Shown piece after piece: positions 22,540 to 33,403 of a DNA stretch of 64,000 nucleotides. The DNA lies in assembly GCA_037447655.1 (NCBI GenBank), contig JBBHKE010002847.1:51206-115205 (forward strand). Reading direction: 5' to 3'. The stretch's first letter is position 1. Each line of letters starts with the position of its first letter. The notes beneath the pieces were generated by a model, which saw nothing but the letters and a program-made list of their open reading frames with translations, made no database searches and was not told where the DNA came from. The stretch comes from Zygnema cylindricum. Taxonomy: Eukaryota > Streptophyta > Zygnematophyceae > Zygnematales > Zygnemataceae. Both the position numbers and the translations under genes were made by a program.

Positions 22540-23810
22540 CTATAATTTCTGGAGCATGCCGTATGTCTCCTCACGGTACTCCTTGAATTCCTGTCGTAGG
22601 GTGTCAAGTTGGTGTTGGAGCTGCTCACAACGAGTCTCTAGGAGCGCAATATGGTGATCCGCCGCTGCCAAGCGTTTCCGAGTGATTCGCTCCCGAACAT
22701 GATCCTCCCTTTCCTTTGGTGCCTGTGCTGGTGCCTCAGGTTGCAGCGGAATGGCTGCCGGTGCAGATTCTTCTGGTGTCGGGGCTTGTGCAGCTTCGGG
22801 TTCATCGGCTTGCTGTGCCCTATATGCTACCCCCTGTGCCAGTTCCCACCGCTGTACTTTCCTTAATTTGAAGGAGATGTGTTTCCTGGCGGCTCCGGCC
22901 CGCCGCAGAGCGTTCTTCCGGGCCAACTTGAGTGCCCGTACCTTGGGTGTAACCTCCGCCCGAGAGATGATGTCATGCAGACAAACATCCCACGGGTGGT
23001 AACGGCCGAGTAACCCGGGAACGTGCACCCTGTACTGATAGTGCTCTTCGACTACTTCCACAAATGGCAGGGCATGAGGGTTTAGTTAAACTTACCTTTA
23101 TGGTTGTTCCCCAGGTCCTTCGTCCTCATGAAATTCCAGGCTGGGTGTGGCGCCACGTCGGCGGGGATATAGATGGGGTCCCCAGGTTTTCGTGTGCGCC
23201 ACGTTGCACGCCACTCCGAACGGTCCCAGTACAGACGCTTGGCGAAGCTGAAAGTAGGGTCCGGATGTCGAGTGTCTATAGGAGACGGAAAGAGATAATC
23301 GGGGATTTCTTCTTCCCGCTCACTTTCCCCGTCCGTGTCCCCTCTTTCCCTTTTGAGGAGAAATTCTTCGTCTCCGTTAGGGTATTGTGCTTCTGCCTTC
23401 TTCTCGGAGCTTTCCGAGGGCTGCTCATTCGCGGTGCTCTCTTTATTAGGGTCCCTCATCACCTCCAGGTCGGAGGCAGGCTCCTCAATTTGCAGGGGTG
23501 TCGGTTCCCGTTCCGGCTCCTGTGCATCCGAAATCACATGGTTTTCCTCATCCTCCTGATCCCCTTCCTGGAGTGGGTTTTACTCGGAGTCTTGTGAATT
23601 TTCTGACCCCTCTCCTCCGCTGGTCTCCGCTCGCCCTGCCCTGCTACTAGCTGTCTCCTCTGGTTCAGGAACTGCCACCACCTCCCTCCTCCTGTCTGCC
23701 TCTACCATGGCCTCTGCCGCCTGTAACAATCTATCCGGGCGGGGTACATCTCTTCGCCCTACTCGTACTTGTCTCCGTCTTTTTGGCGGTGGAGAAGACG
23801 ACGATGCCAT
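22540..23810 (-). pseudogene. Gyp1 extra ORF 3' of pol (unknown, coiled coil)
   Basis: This ORF sits where env or accessory genes lie, after the chromodomain and before the 3' LTR. From a possible ATG at 23810 it has a basic start (PPPKRRRQVRVGRR), a Glu-rich acidic middle, a Trp-rich central region (LYWDRSEWRATWR, GDPIYIPADV, HPAWNFMRTKDLG) and a C-terminal coiled coil (ALLETRCEQLQHQLDTL). No membrane segment or signal peptide is visible, so it is not an envelope-like protein. A TAA at ~23580, also present in Gyp2, and a frameshift near 23070 break it. I do not recognise the family; it could be a gag-like or captured host sequence. Confidence 0.65.
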
Positions 23811-23931
23811 GGATGTTGTGGCGTCGGATAATTCTGGTAGTGCGAGAAGAGAGGGTAAGTTGGCTGTGCAGAGTAAAGCACTCTCTAAGCTGCCTGGACT
23901 AGGCTGGGCGCGAGGACAGATGGCTGCTTTG

Positions 23932-24720
23932 TTACAGAGGGTTGAGGGTTTCACATTTGGATTCTGTGAAGCGTCGCAGTGTGCGAGGGTATCGGCAGCG
24001 TCCAACATTTTTAAAACTGCGCTGCTGCGACGAAGCCGATGGCTCGTTGTCACCAATGTGGTGAAACACGATTGCGCCTTTGCGCTTTCCTTTCACCACA
24101 GCGGTGGCGCTCCGTTCCTTTGATGGTACCCTATCCATGCTGCGCTGCGGTAGCTGCGCCGCTGTGTCGCAGAAGTGAGGTAACCTCGTCGTTGCGTTTC
24201 TTCGCCGCGTCCCTAATATAATTGCGATGGTTGCGGCACTGCGATTCAATCCTTTGCCGGGGCCGCTGCGATTGCCCCTCTGGTAAAGTTGAGTGTCCCC
24301 ACTCATCTGAAACTGGCGTAGCAACGCAGGAGAATGCAGATCCTCCTCGTTCACCCAAGAGTCATCCTCAGCGCCGTAGCCCTTCCAACGCACCAGATAC
24401 TGGTTGGCTTTGGAATGGCGAGAGCGACGCGATTGAAGTATCTCCTCCTCCTCATACTCGTCCGAGGTATCGTGAACGGGGGGCAAAGGAGTAGTTTGCC
24501 GTCGATTAAAGAACATCGAATCAGGGTTTCGGAACGGTTTAAGCAGGGAAACGTGGAAGACGTTGTGGATATGCCACTCTGTCGGAATATCCAACTTATA
24601 AGCCACCTCTCCCACACTTGACAGTACCGTGAATGGGCGCGTGAATTTTGGTGCCAACTTCTTCGAGTGGGCGCCCGCTAAGGAGAGGTGTGCCACGTTG
24701 AGGCAAACCTTATCGCCCAC
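23932..24720 (-). pseudogene. Gyp1 integrase C-terminus and chromodomain
   Basis: Starts with the GPY-like integrase C-terminus (GDKVCLNVAHL ... KFTRPFTVLSSVGEVAYKLDIP ... VFHVSLLKPF) and continues into a chromodomain (EEILQSRRSRHSKANQYLVRWKGYGAEDDSWVNEEDL split over ~24340-24470). The Trp residues of the aromatic cage are present. Chromodomains of chromoviruses steer integration towards modified histones. The ~110 residues after it are low-complexity and may be untranslated. Confidence 0.85.
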
Positions 24721-25560
24721 ACGAAAGACGGTTTCCTTCTGGTTGTGTATCGTCCTGCGACTTTTGACGATCCTTTGCCAACTAAAGCTTTCACCGCCTT
24801 TTTCAGGTTCCCTTGCAACGTTGTGGCAAAATCCAGAGCTGCCGGCGTAGGGCAGTCCACGACAAATAAGTTTTGGGGAAGAGTGGGCTGTTGTCCATTG
24901 AGGGAAAATGGCGTAGCATTCGTGGACGAGTGCACCGCAATGTTGTACGCCACCTTAATCGTTGTGAGATGGTTTACCTAATCCGTTTGGTGCACCGAAA
25001 CATAAGCCCGTAACGCCTCCTCCAATGTCCGATTCACCCTTTCGATTTGACCATCCGTTTGTGGGTGGTAAGTAGTGGACATCGCCAGTTGCGTTCCACA
25101 GAGCTCAAACACACCCCTCCAAAAGTGGCTCACAAATTTCCGATCCCGGTCGCTGACGATCCTCTTTGGGAGTTAGTGATGGCCGAATATCTCTCGAAAG
25201 AATAAGTCTGTCACATCTCGCGCTGTGGCGGTGGTTGTCGTGGGTAAGAAATGAGCCGTTTTTGTCAGGTAATCCACGACGACGAAGATAGAGTCATAAC
25301 CTTCCCTGGTTAACGGGAGAGCAACGATGAAGTCCATGGAAATCGCTTCCCAAGGAACAGATTGTATCGGAAGGGGTTACAACAGGCCTTGGTGACCCGA
25401 TTTCGCTTTGTTTCTGTTACAAGAGTCACACGTCCAGACATACTCCGCAATGTCCCGAGTCATGTTTGGCCAATAATACGCCTCAGCGACACGTGCGGTT
25501 GTTTTATCCCGGCTAAAGTGTCCACTGAGTGGTTCATCATGACTTAATTTCAGTATCGAA
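24678..25560 (-). pseudogene. Gyp1 integrase zinc finger and core
   Basis: Encodes YWPNMTRDIAEYVWTCDSCNRNK (zinc finger Cys pair, ~25420-25470), MDFIVALPL with the first Asp, IVSDRDRKF with the second, and the DGQIERVNRTLEEAL block near 25030 with Glu. Stops at ~24975 and ~25165 and frame changes interrupt it. Confidence 0.82.
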
Positions 25561-26057
25561 TGACGTAGCTCCTGGTTTGTCGGTACGTAAATGCTCGTTG
25601 TTTGACTTGGTCTGTATCGCCACATACCATTGGCAGTCCGAACGAATACCTTCCGTTTTATTAGTTCTTTTAATGTCTCGTCGTCGTCATATGCTGCCTT
25701 GATTCTACTTAGCCACTGCTCGTCCACTTGCACCGTACTGGTGATTGCGCTGAGTTTCGAATCTTGTGTTGTGGCCGCCGCTACGGTGTTCTTTTTCACA
25801 GAGGTAACGTCGACATCCTGCGATGTTTGCGATCGGTGCTCCGCCACTGGAGCAGCGACTCCGAGTCTTCTCGTTAGCGCATGTGCCGGGTTCGTCTTGC
25901 CTGGCTTATATTCAATGACAAGTTCCGGCCTGAATGTCTGGAGAAACGTTATCCAGCGCACTTGTTTCTTGGACAATTTCGGTTGTGTTTGCAGGTAGTG
26001 TTGGGCGTGGTGATCCGTGATAAATGTGATCGCTTCCCTTGAACGTAACATTTCCAA
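25377..26057 (-). pseudogene. Gyp1 RNase H end and integrase N-terminus
   Basis: This 226-codon frame has [22 protein letters not shown], the gypsy RNase H end, then the linker and HHCC zinc-binding start (LRHSILKLSHDEPLSGHF...CDSCNRNK). It overlaps the RT frame above through a frameshift near 25990-26050. Confidence 0.88.
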
Positions 26058-26945
26058 ACTTGCAGCGCATTGATTATCGCAATTGTCTCCTTTTCATGGG
26101 TGGCCCAGTTAAGCTCCGCTGTCTTTAGTTTTCGACTTTCGTAGGCAATGGGTTGTAGGCTTTTTCTTTGATCCTGCATAAATATCGCTCCAATAGCTGT
26201 ATCGCTAGCTTCTGTAATTATCGTCCAAGGTAAGTCCGGGTCGGGAACAGCTAACACAGGGGCAGTAACCAATTGTTCCTTTAGCGTGTTAAAAGCTGCC
26301 CCTTGCGCCGATTTCCACTCGTAGGGCACGTCATTCTTAAGTAATTCCGTGAGTGGTGCAGTGATTTTGGCGAAACCTTCGACAAAACGTTGATAGTAGG
26401 AGCATAATCCCTGAAAGCTCTGTAATTCCGTAATGTTCATCAGCTGCGGCCACTCCTTCACTGCCCTCGTTTTGTTCGGATCCACTGCGATTCCGTCGCG
26501 GCTCACCACATGGCCCAAAAAATCAATTTTCTCCTTCAAGAAGTCACATTTGCTCCTCTTTGCGTACAACCTATTTTCCCGAAGGACTTGTAGGACCGTT
26601 CGTAAGTGCTTCATGTGATCCTCCATCGTTCGGCTATACACCAAGATGTCGTCTAGAAAGACGATTACAAACGCATCTAGATATGGCCGAAAGATGGAGT
26701 TCATCAGATGCATAAAAGTCGTCGGCGCATTGGTTAACCCGAACGGCATTACGCGAAACTAGAAATGGCAATACCGAGTTCTAAATGCCGTCTTTTCCAC
26801 ATCCTCCTCGGCAATTCTAATCTGGTGATAACCGCTCCGCGGATCTATCTTTGAGAAATATTTAGCACCTCGAAGTCGGTCTAGCAATTTGTCTATTCTC
26901 GGTAAAGGGTACGCATTCTTGAGCGTTAACTTGTTTAGCGCTCGG
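25949..26945 (-). pseudogene. Gyp1 reverse transcriptase and RNase H, cut at the N gap
   Basis: The frame from 26749 has [25 protein letters not shown] (catalytic DD) and the tether and RNase H ([13 protein letters not shown]). Upstream, an in-frame TAG (26759-26761) replaces the Glu codon of the usual HFEF motif. The sequence N-terminal to it continues to 26945, where the assembly gap removes the rest of RT and the protease. Confidence 0.92.
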
Positions 26946-26956
26946 NNNNNNNNNNC
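26946..26956. other. Assembly gap (11 N)
   Basis: Eleven unresolved bases lie inside the Gyp1 RT coding sequence; the next base belongs to unrelated DNA. In Gyp2 the same RT position (32444) continues with coding sequence, so the junction is a gap or misjoin, not a natural boundary. Confidence 0.97.
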
Positions 26957-27994
26957 CTAGTGCACCGCGCTGTTGCTCCCACGGCTTGTTCTCGTTGCCT
27001 GCCGCCTGTTTCCGGCGGCTATAAAAACTTCCTCACCACTGCGCTTTAGCGCAGTTAGTGTGTTATAGATAAAAACCTGCCGAGCCTAACAAAATGCTCT
27101 AAGCACCTCAGAACAACTGAATGTGCGTTACTGAGTCGTATGCTAAAACAACAGCCACATTTATAAACCGATTTACACCGACAACAAAATCGTATGCTGA
27201 GTCATTGCGTGTAAGTCAACAAGACTCCACGAATCTCGTAAAACAATCCGAGCCGTCCAAAAATAGATATTGTGTGATTGACGCGATTTCGCGTCACCAC
27301 TCCTTCAAAAATATCGGCGGCCTTTGTCCGCCGTCCGTTGCTCTTGTTCGGCACCCTCGTTGTCGCGCCACGTGATCCCAAATTCCACTTGATGAAACGA
27401 CGTCAAACCATCCAAATTTGTCCGTACCGCAATTACGTACTTCGCCATAAATTACGCCTATCAAATTTAAGTACTCCTGTGAAATAAGATTCTTTGTACC
27501 GCCGTGGCCTTTTCCATAAATGCCACCTATAGCATTATGTTTCGTACGTGCGACGTACCATTTAAATCTCTTCAAATATTTTACGTCGGATCGCGTCGCA
27601 ATCCGCCGTCCATTTCTTAACGCATTCCACGCCACTCAATTACTCCATCACGTCCCTTTAATTTTACTCATACATTTACTCCCCCAATCCACAAAATCCA
27701 TTCGAACCTCCATTTTTACAACCATATTACTTCCGGTAATAACATACGCACGAAACGTCACGTGCGCACAAAATGTGGCGTACGCACGAAACTAGGTTTT
27801 TAAAACAACAAAATCTACATTATGCGTCGTTGCTATATGCTACGCTGCGTTGCTATGCTGCGCTACGTTATCCTACCAAGTTGCTATAATGCTATGTTGC
27901 GCTAATCTGGAATCGCAGCTGCGCTGCTCTGCAATCGCAATTATAGCAGCCGAGTTTCTAGCCACTAAGTTCCCAACCTTGTAACCCTGTTACA
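26957..27994 (-). repeat. LTR and flank at the 3' end of Gyp2
   Basis: 27168-27994 matches the Gyp1 LTR (21660-22486), including the GCTACGCTGCGTTGC-type tract (27830-27940) and terminal TGTAACAGGGTT. 26957-27167 does not match and has a GCGC-rich hairpin (GCGCTTTAGCGC at ~27041). The LTR's outer boundary is unclear. Confidence 0.6.
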
Positions 27995-28038
27995 GTGCCT
28001 CCCACTAAGGATTCAGCGTCCCGCTGAACTTTGTTTCC

Positions 28039-29315
28039 TCAGGGAAACTGTAATTTCCGGAGCATGCCGTATGTCTCCTCACGGTACTCCTTGAATTCCT
28101 GTCGTAAGGTGTCAAGTTGGTGTTGGAGCTGCTCACAACGAGTCTCCAGCAGCGCAATATGGTGATTCGCCGCTGCCAAGCGTTTGCGAGTGATTCGCTC
28201 CCGAACACGATCCTCCCCTTCCTCCGATGCCTGTGCTGGTGCCTCAGGTTGCAGCGGAATGGCTGCCGATGCAGATTTTTCTGGTGCCGGGGCTTGTGCA
28301 GCCTTAGGTTCCTCGGCTTGCTGTGCCCTATATGCTACCCCCTCTGCCGGTTCCCACCGTGGTACTTTCCTTAATTTGAAGGAGATGTGTTTCATGGCGG
28401 CTCGGGCCCGCCGCAGAGCGTTCTTCCGGGCCAACTTGAGTGCACGTACCTCAAGTGAAACCTCCGCCCGAGATATGATGTCATGGAGACAAACATCCCA
28501 CGGGTGGTAACGCCGGAGTAACCCGGGAACGTGCACCATGTACCGATAGTGCTCTTCGACTACTTCCACAAATGGCAGGGCATGAGGGTTTAGTTGTACG
28601 TAACCCTTATGGTTGTTCCCCAGGTCCTTCGTCCTCATGAAATTCCAGGTTGGGTGTGACGGCACGTCGGCGGGTATATAGATGGGGTCCCCAGGTTTTC
28701 TTGTGCGCCACGTTGCAGGCCACTCCGAAGGGTCCCAGTATAGGAGCTTGGCGAAGCTGAAAGTAGGGACCGGATGCCATGTCCATAGGAGATGGAAAAA
28801 GATAATCCGGAATTTCTTCTCCCCGCTCACTTTCTCCGTCTGTGTCCCCACTTTCCCTTCCCGAGGAGAAATACCTCGACTCCGCTAGGGTATTTTGCTT
28901 CTGCCTTCTTCTCCGAGCTTTCCGAGGGCTGCTCGTCTGCGGTGCTCTCTTTATTACGGTCCCTTATCACCTCCAGGTCGGAGGCACGCTCCTCAATTTG
29001 TGGGGGTCTCGGTTCCCGTTCTGGCTCCTCCGCATCCGAAATCACATGGTCTTCCTCATCCTCTTGATCCCCTTCTTCGAGTGGTTACTCGGGGTCTTGT
29101 GAATTTTTTGACCCCTCTCCTTCGTTGGTCTCCGCTGGGCCTGCCCCATTACTGGTTGTCTCCTCTGGTTCAGGGACTGCCTCTACCTCCCTCCTCCTGT
29201 CTTCTTTTACCATGGCCTCTGCCGCCTCTAACAATCTATCCGGGCAGGGTTCATCTCCTCGCCCTACTCGTACCAGTCTCCGTCTTTTTGACGGTGGAGA
29301 ATACAACGATGCCAT
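28039..29315 (-). pseudogene. Gyp2 extra ORF 3' of pol (unknown, coiled coil)
   Basis: Second copy of the Gyp1 ORF. From ATG at 29315 it has PPSKRRRLVRVGRGDEP, an acidic middle, TFSFAKLLYWDPSEWPATWR, GDPIYIPADV and the C-terminal coiled coil (ALLETRCEQLQHQLDTL). The 270-codon frame 28851-28039 joins the central and C-terminal parts, which are frameshifted in Gyp1. The in-frame TAA after SQDPE is at the same place as in Gyp1. Function unknown. Confidence 0.65.
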
Positions 29316-29596
29316 GGATGTTGTGGCGTCGGATAATTCTGGTAGTGCGAGAAGGGAGGGTAAGCTGGATGTGCAGAGTGAAGCACTCTCTAAGCTGCCT
29401 GGACTAGGCTGGGCGCGAGGGCGGATGGCGGCTTTGTTACAGAGGGTTGAGGATTTCACATTTGGACTATGTGAAGCGTCACAGTGTGCGAGGGTATAGC
29501 AGCCTCCAACATTTATAAAACTCCGCTGCTGCGGCGAAACCAAGGGTTCGTTGTCACCAATGTGGTGAAACACAATTGCGTTGTTGCGCTTTCCTG

Positions 29597-30529
29597 TCAG
29601 CGCAGCGGTGGCGATGCGTTCCTCTGATGGTACCGTATCCATGCTGCGTTGCGGTGGCTGCGCCGCTGTATCGCCGAAGTGAGGTAACATCGTCGCTGCG
29701 TTTCTTCGCCGCGTCCGCAATATAATTGCGATGGTTGCGACATTGCGATTCGTTCCTTTACCGCGGCCGCTGCGATTGCCCCTCCGGTGAAGTTGAGTGT
29801 CCTCACTCTTCCGAAACCGGGGCAGCAACTTAGGAGAATGCAGATCCATTTGTTCACCGAAGAGTCGTCCTCAGCGCCGTAGCCCTTCGAACGCACTAGA
29901 TACTGGCTGGAGTTGGAATTCCTAGAGCGGCGCGACTGAAGGATCTCCTCCGCCTCATACTCGTCCGAGGTATCGTGAACGGGGGGCAAAGGAGTATTTT
30001 TGTCGTCCATTAGGAAACATCGAATCAGGGTCTCTGAATGGTTTAAGCAGGGAAACATGGTAGACATTGTGGATATGCCTCTCCGTCGAAATATCCAACT
30101 TATAAGCCACCTCTCCCACACGTGACAGAACCGTGAATGGGCGCGTGAATTTTGGTGCCAGTTTCGTAGAAAGGGCACTCGGTAAGGAGAGGTTTGCCAT
30201 ATTAAGGCGAACCTTATCACCCACGCAAAAAACGGTTTCCTTCCGGTGAGAGTCGACTTGCGACTTTTGACGATCCTTTGCCAGCTGGAGCGCCTTCGCC
30301 TCCTTTTCCAGGTTCCCTTGTAACGTTGTGGCATAATCCAGAGCTGCGGCGTAGGGCAGTCCGCGACCAATAAGTTTTGGGGAACAGTGGGCTGTTGTCC
30401 ATTGAGGGAGAATGGCGTGGCATTCGTGGACGAGTGCACCGCACTGTTGTATGCCACCTCAATCGCTGTTAGATGGTTTACCCAATCCGTTTGGTGCACC
30501 AAAACACAAGCCCGTAACGCCTCCTCCAA
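29597..30529 (-). pseudogene. Gyp2 integrase C-terminus and degenerate chromodomain
   Basis: Contains the integrase end (GDKVRLNMANL...KFTRPFTVLSRVGEVAYKLDI, 30224-30000) and a chromodomain remnant around EEILQSRRSRNSN...YLVRSKGYGAEDDSSV. Both chromodomain Trp residues seen in Gyp1 are Ser here (VRSKGY, DDSSV), which would disable methyl-lysine binding. Frames are interrupted. Confidence 0.82.
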
Positions 30530-31044
30530 AGTCTAATTCACCCTTTCAGTTTGACCATCCGTTTGAGAGTGGTAAGCTGTGGACATCGCCAGCTACGTTC
30601 CACATAGCGCAGACAGACCACTCCAAAAGTGACTCACAAATTTCCGATCCCGCTCGTTGACGATCCTCTTTGGGAGTCCGTGATGGCGCAATATCTCCCA
30701 AAAGAATAAGTCTGCTACATCTCGCGTCGTGGCGGTGGTTGTCGTGTGTAAGAAATGAGCCATTTTTGTAAGGTAATCCACGACGACGAAAATAGAGTCA
30801 TAACCTTCCCTGGTTAACGGGAGAGCAACGATGAAGTCCATCAAAATCGCTTCCCAAGGAACAGATGGTATCGGAAGGGGTTGTAATAGACCTTGGTGAC
30901 CCGATTCCGCTTTGTTTCTGTTACAGGAGTCACACGTTCGGACATACTCCCCAATGTCCCAAGTCTTGTTTGGCCAATACTACGCCTCAGCGACACGTGC
31001 GGTTTTTTTATCCCAGCCGAAGTGTCCACTGAGTGGTTCATCAT
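30217..31044 (-). pseudogene. Gyp2 integrase core
   Basis: Includes MDFIVALPLTREGYDSIFVVVDYLTK (first Asp region, 30844 onward) and IVNERDRKFVSHFW, where the second catalytic Asp of IVSDRD reads Glu. Several stops (for example ~30600 and ~30536) break it. Confidence 0.85.
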
Positions 31045-31660
31045 GACTTAATTTCAGTATCGAATGACGTAGCTCCTGGTTTGTCGGTACGTAAAGTCTC
31101 ATTGTTTGACTTGGTCGGTATCGCCACATACCATTGGCGGTCCGAACGAATACCTTCCGTTTTATTAGTTCTTTTAATGTCTTGTTGTCGTCATATGCTG
31201 CCTTGATTCTACTTAGCCACAGCTCGTCCACTTGCACCGTACTGGTGACTACGCTGCGTTTCGAATCTTGCGCTGTGACCGCCGCTGCGGTGTTCTTTTT
31301 CACAAAGCTAACGGCGACATCCTGCGATGTTTGCAATCGGTGCTCCGCCACTGGAGCAGCGACTGCGGGTCTTCTCGTTAGCGCATCTGCCGGGTTCGTC
31401 TTGCCTAGCTTATATTCAATGACAAGTTTCGACCCGAATGTCTGGAGAAACGTTATCCAACCGCTTGTTTCTTGGACAATTTCGGCTGTGTTTGCAGGTA
31501 CTGCAGGGCGTGGTGATCCGTGATAACTGTGATCCGCTTCCCTTGAACGTAACATTTCCAAACTTGCAGCGCATTGATTATTGCAATTGTCTCCTTTTCA
31601 TGGGTGGCCCAGTTAAGCTCCGCTGCCTTTTGTTTTCGACTTTCGTAGGCAATGGGTTGT
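30980..31660 (-). pseudogene. Gyp2 RNase H end and integrase zinc finger
   Basis: The frame from 31561 has [32 protein letters not shown] and the LRHSILKLSHDEPLSGHFG zinc-binding start. Frameshifts near 31530 separate it from RT-RNase H. Confidence 0.85.
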
Positions 31661-31677
31661 AGGCTTTTTCTTTGATC

Positions 31678-32604
31678 CTACATAAATATCGCTCCAATAG
31701 CTGTATCGCTGGCTTCTGTAATTATCGTCCAAGGTAAGTCCGGGTCAGGATTAGCTAACATAGGGGCGGTAACCAATTGTTCCTTTAGCGTGTTAAAAGC
31801 TGCCCCTTGCGCCGATTTCCACTCGTAGTGCACGTCATTCTTAAGTAATTCCGTGAGTGGTGCAGCGATTTTGGTGAAACCTTCGACAAAACGTCGATTG
31901 TAGGAGCATAATCCCTGAAAGCTCCGTAATTCTGTAATGTTCATCAGCTGCGACCACTCCTTCACTGGCCTCGTTTTGTTCAAATCCACTGTGATTCCGT
32001 CGCGGCTCACCACATGGCCCAAAAAATCAATTTTCTCCTTCAAGAAGTCACATTTGCTCCTCTTTGCGTACAACCTATTTTCCCGAAGGACTTGTAGGAC
32101 CGTTCGTAAGTGCTTTATGTGATCCTCCAGCGTTCGGCTATACACCAAGATGTCGTCTAGAAAGACGATTACAAAGGCATCCAGATATGGCCGAAAGATA
32201 GAGTTCATCAGATGCATAAAAGTCGTCGGCGCATTGGTTAACCCGAACGGCATTACCCGAAACTAGAAATGGTCATACCGAGTTCTAAATGCCGTCTTTT
32301 CCACATCCTCCTCGGCAATTCTAATCTGGTGATAACCGCTCCGCAGATCTATCTTTGAGAAATATTTAGCACCTCGAAGTCGGTCTAGCAATTCGTCTAT
32401 TCTCGGTAAAGGGTACGCATTCTTGACCGTTAACTTGTTTAGCGCTCGGTAGTCCACACACATACGAAAACCTCCATATTTTTTATTCACAAAGAGAACG
32501 GGAGCTCCATATGGTGACTTGCTTGGTTCTATTGCTCCGGCTTCGACCAACTCCGCGAGTTGCCTTTTGAGCTTGTCTAATTCGGTGTAACTCATTTTGT
32601 ACAT
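31678..32604 (-). pseudogene. Gyp2 reverse transcriptase
   Basis: Two frames in the same register (32604-32263 and 32253-31678), divided by an in-frame TAG at 32263-32265. They cover [42 protein letters not shown] and FLDDILVYS. The TAG replaces Glu of the conserved HFEF motif exactly as in Gyp1. RT is otherwise well kept. Confidence 0.93.
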
Positions 32605-32670
32605 CTGATTAGCTGGGGGTACTGCTCCGGGAACAAGTTAAATCTTGTGGTCTACTTCGCGCTTCGGAGG

Positions 32671-33336
32671 TTAGCCCTCGGGGAGCTTCGGGGGAAAAAC
32701 ATCTACATACTCCTCGAGAAGTTTTGTCACGACTTCCGAGGCCTCTTCGGAAGTCTTTCTGGTGTCGTCCCTTTCTTTTGAGTCGAAGTCGGGGTCCTTT
32801 TTCTTCCAATCCTTTGGAATCTCCTCTTTCGCCTCCTCCATAGGTTGGACGACCGCAACACCAATGGTTTCCCCTTTTCTGAGTGCCCTCTTAAGTTGTA
32901 AGGCCGAAAGCAGGCGTCCCTTTTTCGATCTCTTACCAGCCGCTCCCGCTTTTACGTCAAACTCTTTTTCACCTTTCTTTACTCTCATGTCGCCACTTCT
33001 CCAATCGATCACCAGGTTCCACTTTTGTAGCCAAGGTTTCCCCAAGATTACTTCATGGTCTCCAAGCGGTAATACATGAAGAGTGTCAAACCAATGGAAA
33101 TCCCCAATTCTGACGCGTAATCTCAAAGTACGATGAGTAATGGACAGGGAACCCGCGTCTGTCAATTGTAACAACTGACGATCCTGAAGCACCACGAGAT
33201 GACGTTTTAACCGCTTCACCGTCGCCTCGTTGATGAAATTTTGCGATGCTTCGGAGTCCACCATGAAGTTAGTTGCGCTCACTCCGATTTTACCCCGAAA
33301 TACCAAAGGGTCTCCTCCTTCACCGGCTAACCTCAT
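32671..33336 (-). pseudogene. Gyp2 retropepsin and linker
   Basis: The protease frame has FMVDSEASQNFINEATV, where the active-site DSGA reads DSEA, and HEVILGKPWLQKWN, the second flap region. A charged linker leads to VDVFPPKLPEG just before RT. No gag lies upstream, because the element stops near 33403 against copia E. Confidence 0.88.
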
Positions 33337-33403
33337 GACGTTAAGTTTCCCCTTTCTTGGATTTTTCCGTTTTGAATAATTACTTCCGATTAAGTTTGGG
33401 GTT

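Noticed and set aside
22540-23061. An independent host gene for a coiled-coil protein
   Set aside because: The same ORF recurs at the same place in Gyp2, so it belongs to the gypsy element.
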